From Gracilibacillus oryzae (GTDB taxonomy: Bacteria; Bacillota; Bacilli; Bacillales; Amphibacillaceae), in the NCBI RefSeq assembly GCF_009498735.1, contig NZ_ML762427.1:142757-201583 (forward strand): a stretch of 58,827 nucleotides of DNA, read 5' to 3'. The notes beneath the pieces are model-generated. The model did no database searches, was not told where the DNA came from, and worked only from the letters and a program-made list of their open reading frames with translations. Made by a program: the position numbers and the translations under genes. How positions within the stretch are numbered: the first letter of the stretch is position 1; every line of letters begins with the position of its first letter. Below are positions 53,387 through 58,827 of this stretch, piece after piece.

Positions 53387-54136
53387 ATGGACTTAAAAAA
53401 TAAAGTTGCCGTCATCTCAGGCGGAAGCAAAGGCATCGGCAAAGGGATTGCTGTCAGATTTGCAAAAGCCGGAGCGAATATTGTATTCACACATTTACCT
53501 GGCGAAGAAGAAAATGTTGCTCTCGCTGCAAAGGAAATAGAATCATATGGTGTCAAATGTTTAACAGTAAAGACGGATATAAGTATAGAAGATGATGTCA
53601 TTCAATTAGTTCAATCGGTAAAAGAAAAATTCGGCAAAATCAACATATTAGTTAATAATGCCGGAACTATCGGTAATGAAATGCCTTTATCCGAAATGCC
53701 TACAGAAGAATGGGACAAGCTGATGAATGTCGATTTACGTGGAGTCTTCTTAATGTGTAAATATTTTATCCCATTATTTGATAAAGAAAACGCTGGTAAG
53801 ATCATTAATATATCTTCTGAGTTATCTGTAAAAGGGAGAGCTAATTTCACCCATTATACTGCAGCAAAAGGTGGGGTAAACAGCTTAACAAGAAGCTTAG
53901 CTCTGGAATTAGCACCTGACATTCTTGTTAACACAATAGCACCTGGCCCAATTGGAACGGACATGATTTTAGCAGATATGGAGCCAGAATGGATTGAGAA
54001 AGAAAAGGATATTCCGCTTCAAAGACTTGGAACAGTAGAAGAAATTGCAGCAACAGCATTATTATTAGCTTCCGACGAAGGCAACTTCTTCTGCGGACAA
54101 TTTATCAGCCCGAACGGTGGCGCTATATTTATTTAA
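53387..54136 (+). CDS. Short-chain dehydrogenase/reductase (FabG/glucose dehydrogenase-like)
   Basis: 249 aa classical SDR. Cofactor motif GGSKGIGKG (residues ~11-19), NNAG, catalytic Ser in NISSELS, Tyr and Lys in YTAAKGG, then the APGPIGTDM loop and a C-terminal FISPNGGAIFI. Likely a sugar or hydroxyacid dehydrogenase; substrate unknown. The position at residue ~37 after the second strand is a hydrophobic FTH rather than an acidic residue, which would favour NADPH (weak inference). Second gene of the symporter operon, with a good terminator. Confidence 0.9.
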   Translation: MDLKNKVAVISGGSKGIGKGIAVRFAKAGANIVFTHLPGEEENVALAAKEIESYGVKCLTVKTDISIEDDVIQLVQSVKEKFGKINILVNNAGTIGNEMPLSEMPTEEWDKLMNVDLRGVFLMCKYFIPLFDKENAGKIINISSELSVKGRANFTHYTAAKGGVNSLTRSLALELAPDILVNTIAPGPIGTDMILADMEPEWIEKEKDIPLQRLGTVEEIAATALLLASDEGNFFCGQFISPNGGAIFI

Positions 54137-54143
54137 ATTCAAT

Positions 54144-54176
54144 TATCCCTTCGAAATACTTCGAGGGGATATTTTT
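54144..54176 (+). terminator. Terminator of the symporter-SDR operon
   Basis: TATCCCTTCGA pairs with TTCGAGGGGATA (one bulge), then TTTTT. Confidence 0.85.
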
Positions 54177-54202
54177 ATCTTTTTTTAAAATAGAAAGAAA
54201 AT

Positions 54203-54235
54203 AGAGAGGAGGATAAACTATTTATCCTCCTCTCT
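54203..54235 (-). terminator. Stem overlapping the 3' end of the DUF2512 gene
   Basis: AGAGAGGAGGATAAA (54203-54217) and TTTATCCTCCTCTCT (54221-54235) form a perfect 15-bp stem. Half of it encodes the last residues of the DUF2512 protein, including its stop. Its U-run on the minus strand is only moderate. Confidence 0.7.
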
Positions 54236-54643
54236 TTCATCAAGTTCCTTACTAATTTCAGTCTGAAAGCGATCCTTGCTTAATGTCGTTACATTACCCA
54301 TTTCCGGCCGTTCTAATAACAAATGCACAAATGGTTCCAGAACGGTGATTAACACTGCTGCAAATACAGCAACAGATAAAATTTCCCATGTTGGCGCGAA
54401 TAATAACAATTCACCTGTTAACCACAACAAAGCAAAGTTAAGTGGCAAGTCCATTATAGTTGCCATTGTATTACTAACTCTTGGCAGAAGCATCATATCG
54501 CCAATTACAAATGACACACCCGTAATGATGAAAATCGCCAAAAGTACCTTAAAAATGCTCGCATCGTAAAATATACTAAATGTTGATAAAACCGCAATAC
54601 TTGTTATCAGGAGTTTTACCCCAAATGCTTTTAAATAATTCAT
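54218..54643 (-). CDS. DUF2512 membrane protein (YndM-like)
   Basis: 141 aa with four membrane segments (GVKLLITSIAVLSTFSIFY, VLLAIFIITGVSFVIGDMML, FALLWLTGELLLFAPTW, ILSVAVFAAVLITVLEPFV) and a charged C-terminal tail. Matches DUF2512/YndM of Bacillus, function unknown. Monocistronic. Confidence 0.85.
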   Translation of the reverse strand: MNYLKAFGVKLLITSIAVLSTFSIFYDASIFKVLLAIFIITGVSFVIGDMMLLPRVSNTMATIMDLPLNFALLWLTGELLLFAPTWEILSVAVFAAVLITVLEPFVHLLLERPEMGNVTTLSKDRFQTEISKELDEREEDK

Positions 54644-54718
54644 GATACACCTCAGTTAAAATTCCTATTCTAACTTTAATTTGCACGAGTGTTCACAAAT
54701 TTATTCACATATATGTCG

Positions 54719-55375
54719 TTAAACTTGTTCGATTAAGCTTTCATCATTATTTCGCGGATTATTAACTGCTGAGGAGACCTGATAAAATGACATTTCATCA
54801 GCATTATACGGCTTCAAAACTGATTTCAACTTTTGTTCTTCTTGTACAGACGGATTGAGCCACAATTCTCTGCTTGGCTGATCCAGGATTACCGGCATGC
54901 GATCATGAATTTCGCTCATCAGATCATTAGGCTGAACAGTCAAAATTGTACATGATATGACTTCTTGCCCTTCCCTTTCCCATCTGTCCCACAATCCTGC
55001 AAACGTGAATAACTGATTATTATTCACCATGATGCGATAGGGAACTTTCTTTCCTTCTTCCCGTTTCCATTCATAGAAACTGTCCGCAACAATCACACAC
55101 CTTCTTCTGCTGAGCAGCGGCTGAAAGGAACGCTTTTCCTCAATTGTTTCACTTCTGGCATTAATCATTTTTGACCCAATGGATAGATCTTTGGCCCATT
55201 TAGGGACAAGACCCCACTTGAAATACCCTGCACGATACCCTTCTTTTGAACCAACTACCCCAAGAATATTTTGTGTAGGGGCAATGTTATAACTTTCGTG
55301 ATATTCATTGATTTGAATACCGAGCTCCCTTTCAATTAATTCTTTAGAAATTGTCAATGTAAATCTGCCGCACAA
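54719..55375 (-). CDS. SOS response-associated peptidase (SRAP; YedK/HMCES family)
   Basis: 218 aa. I use TTG 55375, nine bases after AAGGAG, because it yields MCGRFTL with Cys at position 2, which must become the N-terminal residue to cross-link abasic DNA sites. Other family residues are present: NIAPTQNILGV, WGLVPKWAKD, INARSETIEEKRSFQPLLSR RRCVI, FYEW, and HDRMPVIL with the catalytic His. It shields abasic sites in single-stranded DNA. An upstream TTG (55384) would add three residues before Cys and block activity. Confidence 0.92.
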   Translation of the reverse strand: MCGRFTLTISKELIERELGIQINEYHESYNIAPTQNILGVVGSKEGYRAGYFKWGLVPKWAKDLSIGSKMINARSETIEEKRSFQPLLSRRRCVIVADSFYEWKREEGKKVPYRIMVNNNQLFTFAGLWDRWEREGQEVISCTILTVQPNDLMSEIHDRMPVILDQPSRELWLNPSVQEEQKLKSVLKPYNADEMSFYQVSSAVNNPRNNDESLIEQV

Positions 55376-55626
55376 GTGAACCAACTCCTTAATGTAAAAA
55401 AAGAACCGGTTCTCATAAAAGTATGATACCGGCTCCCCTATATAAAAAATGGCTATTCTTCCTTTACTATAACCTAAAATTGCTAACTAATCCAATTAAT
55501 TTTGAAAATTATTTAAAAAAAGCTTAATTTTTTTAAAAAAACTGCAATTTTCAGGTATCTTATACAAATATTATGAACTTTTTACCATTCCTTTGAATAG
55601 TCAAATCTTCTTAATTAGCGATGTTC
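55376..55626. other. AT-rich spacer before the SRAP gene
   Basis: About 250 bases. Contains GAACCGGTTC (55405-55414), a perfect 10-bp palindrome, and further on GATACCGGCTCC. A LexA/DinR site (CGAACnnnnGTTCG) is not present by eye. The esterase terminator is not obvious. Confidence 0.4.
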
Positions 55627-56883
55627 TCATTTTTCGCCAATAAGCTCTGTTGGTTTTGCTTCTTTCACAATAATCAGCCCGTCATACGCTTCATTTGGTA
55701 TCATTTCAATTGTATAAAATTTTTTCATTAATTTATACCATGAACTGAATTGGTCTCCAACATTGACCATTTTTTGCTTACTGGAAAGAATCATCAAAAG
55801 CTTTGTTGATTCGGATGCATTGCCAAAATCGAGATAGAATATATTCTCTTTAACATCCTTGAATGAGTCAACTAAATCGTTATTATTATTTATACGAAAA
55901 ACTCCCCGCTTATCACCTGAACTGCCATTTTTAGCTAGAAATTCACTCTCAAGAAGATCTGTACCAATTGCAAAATACTCAGAGCCATACAATTCATCCA
56001 AATATTGACCCATAGACTGGTACCCGGCTACATTTGCGGATGTTTTCTCAATATGACCATTATGTCCAGAAACCAGTACTTTATCATTACCTCTTGTTGC
56101 TTCATAATCAACAATCCATTTTAAATTTTCTGCTAAATACTGATCACGCAACTGTGCATAATTGTCTGTTAAAAAGAGATTTGTCCGTTGTTTCAACACT
56201 TTTGCATATTGGAGAGCAAATTGATAATGATCGGCAGATGTCTGCTCGGTATATTGTTGTTTATTTGTTTGTAAATCTATCATTATTTCCTCTAAAGTTT
56301 CCAGTGCCTTATTCCGTTCATCTCTTGATAAATCGCGCAGTGTCTCATTAGATACTTCTGACAGTTTTCGGCGATATTGTTCCCCTTTTGCTTCAGCTAC
56401 TTGCTGATAAAATTCCAACAGGTTCCGTTTGCTTGCATCATAGCGCTGCATGTCATTTCCATAAAAATAGATGATCTCATCATCACTTGCCTCTAAATTA
56501 TGCTCATACATCCATTGCACCAAATCGATCATTTCCTGGGTTTTGTAAATATCATAATCCAGTGAAAAAACAGCTTCCTTTGCTGTACCTTTACCGGACA
56601 GAATAAACTGGTTTATCTTCCGCCCTGCACCAAAGTCGCCTTCCAGCACAAATACACGAACACCTTCATTCTGCATTAATGCATCCATGACTTCTTTCTT
56701 CAATTGTTGGAATTCGCTATTGCCATGAGTGGCTTCCCCTAATCCGATCACTCTAACTTCATCAGGTATGTCCAGCTCACTTATTTCAGAGATATACTTT
56801 GCTGGATTTTCCACAGCTTCTACACTACTGCTGCAAGCTGATAAGACGGGAATAAAAAATAGAACAAATAAAAGTTTCCGCAT
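55627..56883 (-). CDS. Erythromycin-esterase-family lipoprotein
   Basis: 418 aa from ATG 56883, eight bases after AGAGGTG; longer in-frame starts lie inside the permease gene. Signal peptide with lipobox LSAC (Cys18). The esterase superfamily motif GLGEATHGNSEF supplies the catalytic Glu and His, followed by VFVLEGDFGAGRKINQFI, DLVQWMYEHN and KVLVSGHNGHIEK. Most members are cytosolic; a lipoprotein form would act outside the membrane. It starts 20 bases after an ABC permease gene, so it appears to be the last gene of an exporter operon. Erythromycin as substrate is not established; other esters or succinoglycan-type roles are possible. Confidence 0.85.
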   Translation of the reverse strand: MRKLLFVLFFIPVLSACSSSVEAVENPAKYISEISELDIPDEVRVIGLGEATHGNSEFQQLKKEVMDALMQNEGVRVFVLEGDFGAGRKINQFILSGKGTAKEAVFSLDYDIYKTQEMIDLVQWMYEHNLEASDDEIIYFYGNDMQRYDASKRNLLEFYQQVAEAKGEQYRRKLSEVSNETLRDLSRDERNKALETLEEIMIDLQTNKQQYTEQTSADHYQFALQYAKVLKQRTNLFLTDNYAQLRDQYLAENLKWIVDYEATRGNDKVLVSGHNGHIEKTSANVAGYQSMGQYLDELYGSEYFAIGTDLLESEFLAKNGSSGDKRGVFRINNNNDLVDSFKDVKENIFYLDFGNASESTKLLMILSSKQKMVNVGDQFSSWYKLMKKFYTIEMIPNEAYDGLIIVKEAKPTELIGEK

Positions 56884-56903
56884 ATTGTTTACACCTCTCC
56901 TCC

Positions 56904-57635
56904 CTAAACAGGTTTTCGTTGAAAGTAAAGATACCCACAAACAAAAAATAAAAGAAAACTTCCGCCAACGACAATTAATAATTGATCCCATGGCACAAAG
57001 AATAAATCATTTGTATTGTCGCTGATATACATCATCGAAAATGGCTGTGCCCAAGGATAGTAAGGGCCGATTTTTTCGGAATTAACGACCATTATAGTTG
57101 GCAATGTAAAAATTACATTCACCGCAAAAGGTGCGGCAAAACTTTTAAATAACATGGACATCCATAATTGCAATGCAACTAATGGCAAAGTAGCGACCCA
57201 GCCGCCAAAAATGCTTTTCCAGACTATCTCCATTGGAAATGGATCATCAATTCCTGCAATCATTCCAACTAAAACGATCGAAACAAGATAAAGCAGCTGA
57301 ATTACCATTACTAAGCCTATAACCAGAATATACTTCGCTGCGAACACCTGCCCTCTAGTTACAGGCAATGCTAATAATTGCTTCAAACCACCAGCCTGGT
57401 GTTCATACCTGCATATCATACTAGCAAAAACCCCTGTTATTAATGGCAAAAATAAAAGGGAATAAGTTAAATTCATAAACAAAAGTTTCGTATACCACTG
57501 GTTTATTTCCCCACCTAAATTATCATTATTCGTTGTCAAACCTATAAACAAACCAACCATTGGACCGACAAAAAGTAAACTTAATATTCTAGTTTTACGT
57601 AATTTATACCATTCTGATCTTATAACAGAAAACAT
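56904..57635 (-). CDS. ABC-2 permease, lantibiotic-immunity type (EpiG/MutG-like)
   Basis: 243 aa with six membrane segments and the starting pattern MFSVIRSEWYKLRKTRILSL of ABC-2 immunity permeases (PF12730 type). The LKQLLALPVTRGQVFAAKYI loop is characteristic. The stop of the preceding permease immediately precedes its start. With the next permease and the ATPase it forms a LanFEG/BcrAB-like exporter for membrane-active peptides or for bacitracin-like drugs (family knowledge). Confidence 0.88.
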   Translation of the reverse strand: MFSVIRSEWYKLRKTRILSLLFVGPMVGLFIGLTTNNDNLGGEINQWYTKLLFMNLTYSLLFLPLITGVFASMICRYEHQAGGLKQLLALPVTRGQVFAAKYILVIGLVMVIQLLYLVSIVLVGMIAGIDDPFPMEIVWKSIFGGWVATLPLVALQLWMSMLFKSFAAPFAVNVIFTLPTIMVVNSEKIGPYYPWAQPFSMMYISDNTNDLFFVPWDQLLIVVGGSFLLFFVCGYLYFQRKPV

Positions 57636-58346
57636 TTATTTCACATCCCTTCTGTTAAAGTCCATCATCCCGACAAGATAGAGGATGGATCCTACACCAA
57701 GCCCCAAGAACGCGTTGATAAATGGCTTATCCCACTGGTTCATTAAAGAAGGCCATTTCCAGATCATCCAATCAGGTAAAACAAAGGCAGAATAAGCAAA
57801 GATGACACCAACCACTCCGATTGTAATGGGAATGGCCTGATTGGTACTTACTGTCGCAATCCATAGCTGTAATGCCAATACCGGCAATGCTGCTAAAAAA
57901 GGATAAAAGCTGTACTTCAGGATTTCGATATAGGGAATATCCTCCCCTAAGCCGAGCGTTAATCCATAACTTAAAGTGAAGACCATCAATAATAAAGAGG
58001 AAAGAAACAGCAACAAGGTAATTACGGTGAATTTCGATAAATAGACTGACAGTTTGGAAACAGGCAGTGCCATTAATTGTTTCCATGCATTTGTTTCATT
58101 TTCGATACTTGCGATAAAGGATGTCAGTATTACAATCCCTAACACAATCGCAAGGGGAGTAAACGTGCTGATGTTTAATAGATAGTACTGCCAGTCATTA
58201 TCACTCTGATCCAATAAATAGCCTTTTCTAACGCCATAATTCACCATCTGCAATGCCACAACACCGAATGGTCCTAATATTGTTAAAAATAAGAGGCCTT
58301 TGCGCTTAATTTTTAATAAATCTGACTTGAACAGTTTCCCGATCAT
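57636..58346 (-). CDS. ABC-2 permease, lantibiotic-immunity type (EpiE/MutE-like)
   Basis: 236 aa, six membrane segments. Same family as the neighbouring permease: SDLLKIKRKGLLFLTILGPF near the start, ENETNAWKQLMALPVSKLSV YLSKF in the loop. Overlaps the ATPase gene by four bases (ATGA), so translation is coupled. Together the two permeases make the membrane part of the exporter. Confidence 0.88.
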   Translation of the reverse strand: MIGKLFKSDLLKIKRKGLLFLTILGPFGVVALQMVNYGVRKGYLLDQSDNDWQYYLLNISTFTPLAIVLGIVILTSFIASIENETNAWKQLMALPVSKLSVYLSKFTVITLLLFLSSLLLMVFTLSYGLTLGLGEDIPYIEILKYSFYPFLAALPVLALQLWIATVSTNQAIPITIGVVGVIFAYSAFVLPDWMIWKWPSLMNQWDKPFINAFLGLGVGSILYLVGMMDFNRRDVK

Positions 58347-58827
58347 CCTGCTTGCTCCTCCCTTGTCATTTGGAGGAAAATCTCTTCTAACGATTTCTTC
58401 TCTTCTTCCACACGGTAAATAGAAAGTCCATTTTGCACAAGATATTCAATGGCACTTGCTACATTCTTATCTGAATGATCAAGTAAGGAAAGTTTATCTT
58501 TATTCAGATCAGCATTCATGCCTTTAGCTAAAAGCGCACGCCAGGCTGCTTCACTGTCACTTACTCTGAAAATTACTTTTTGCTGTGCGAATTTGCGCAT
58601 TTCTTCAATCGAATCCTGGAAAATCATTTTCCCTTTTGAAACAATTCCTACTGTTGTCGCCATCTGGTCAATTTCGGAAAGCAAGTGACTTGATAGAATA
58701 ACTGTCATCCCGTATTCTTTTGGCAACCGCTGAATAAGCTGGCGGATTTCAATAATTCCTGACGGGTCCAGTCCATTGGTAGGCTCGTCTAAGATTAATA
58801 ATTCGGGCTCATTCAGCAATGATGCGG
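58343..58827 (-). CDS. ABC transporter ATP-binding protein (partial, 5' end outside window)
   Basis: The visible ~160 residues are the C-terminal half: Walker B LLILDEPTNGLDPSG, the switch histidine in SSHLLSEIDQMA, GIVSKGKMIFQDSIEEMR and the tail SLEEIFLQMTREEQAG typical of BcrA/EpiF-type ATPases. Walker A and the signature lie beyond the right edge. The open frame continues past 58827; the TTG at 58819 is internal. ATPase of the immunity-type exporter. Confidence 0.9.
   Translation of the reverse strand, partial: ASLLNEPELLILDEPTNGLDPSGIIEIRQLIQRLPKEYGMTVILSSHLLSEIDQMATTVGIVSKGKMIFQDSIEEMRKFAQQKVIFRVSDSEAAWRALLAKGMNADLNKDKLSLLDHSDKNVASAIEYLVQNGLSIYRVEEEKKSLEEIFLQMTREEQAG

Noticed and set aside
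55405-55414. LexA/DinR box before the SRAP gene
   Set aside because: GAACCGGTTC lacks the CGAAC-N4-GTTCG arrangement expected in Bacillus.

Overview
The window is about 58.8 kb of low-GC chromosomal DNA from a Gram-positive, Bacillaceae-type bacterium. It most resembles halotolerant relatives such as Gracilibacillus, Oceanobacillus or Virgibacillus, but the genus is a guess from gene content only. Supporting this are strong AGGAGG ribosome sites, lipobox lipoproteins, a Spo0M-type sporulation protein, a FloT/YuaF pair behind a sigma-W-type promoter, an MhqR-type operator, a NagR/NagA/NagB locus and an AnsZ-type asparaginase. No tRNA, rRNA, CRISPR array, prophage or intact insertion sequence is visible.

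Layout. 1-1585: an AraC regulator, then a gene-poor stretch with an IS-derived miniature element and a dispersed Bacillaceae palindrome. 1586-5234: phnD-phnC-phnE1-phnE2 uptake system (minus strand). 5429-6486: ring-cleaving dioxygenase with an MhqR box. 6641-6870: a 52-bp tandem array. 7049-9916: NAD salvage operon pncA-pncB-nadE, with pncB frameshifted. 10100-14600: SDR epimerase, a secreted YcdB/SLH protein and a TraB protein. 14674-17413: nagR divergent from nagA-nagB, with operator and promoter visible. 17724-20081: ECF sigma factor, a PadR-like winged-helix protein and a SEDS (FtsW/RodA) protein with an N-terminal extension. 20236-23784: small membrane proteins, gene remnants, an RlmCD-type methyltransferase and a lipoprotein cyclophilin. 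23893-27424: cre-controlled pectin operon (solute-binding lipoprotein, pectinesterase, AraC regulator). 27737-31571: CAP-domain protein, DUF2243 plus a CtaG-like gene broken by a stop, PH-domain protein, GRDP-like protein. 31611-35049: RpiR regulator and the gluconate genes gnd and gntP. 35053-40250: chemotaxis receptor, copper-binding four-helix protein, ydaT-like gene broken by a stop, a second 52-bp array, PepSY and FixH-like proteins. 40308-49588: DUF proteins, Spo0M, asparaginase, HAD phosphatase and phospho-beta-glucosidase with RpiR regulator, flotillin operon. 50011-54136: chemotaxis receptor, SSS symporter and SDR. 54218-58827: DUF2512, SRAP protease, and an ABC-2 immunity-type exporter with an erythromycin-esterase-like lipoprotein, running off the right edge.

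The genes are mostly small catabolic or stress operons, each beside its own regulator. The least ordinary items are: two unrelated arrays sharing a 52-bp alternating-hairpin geometry; the sigma/wHTH/SEDS module with an ECF-type promoter in front of it; a flotillin-partner gene that seems to start at ATT; and four reading frames broken by one frameshift and three different in-frame stop codons.
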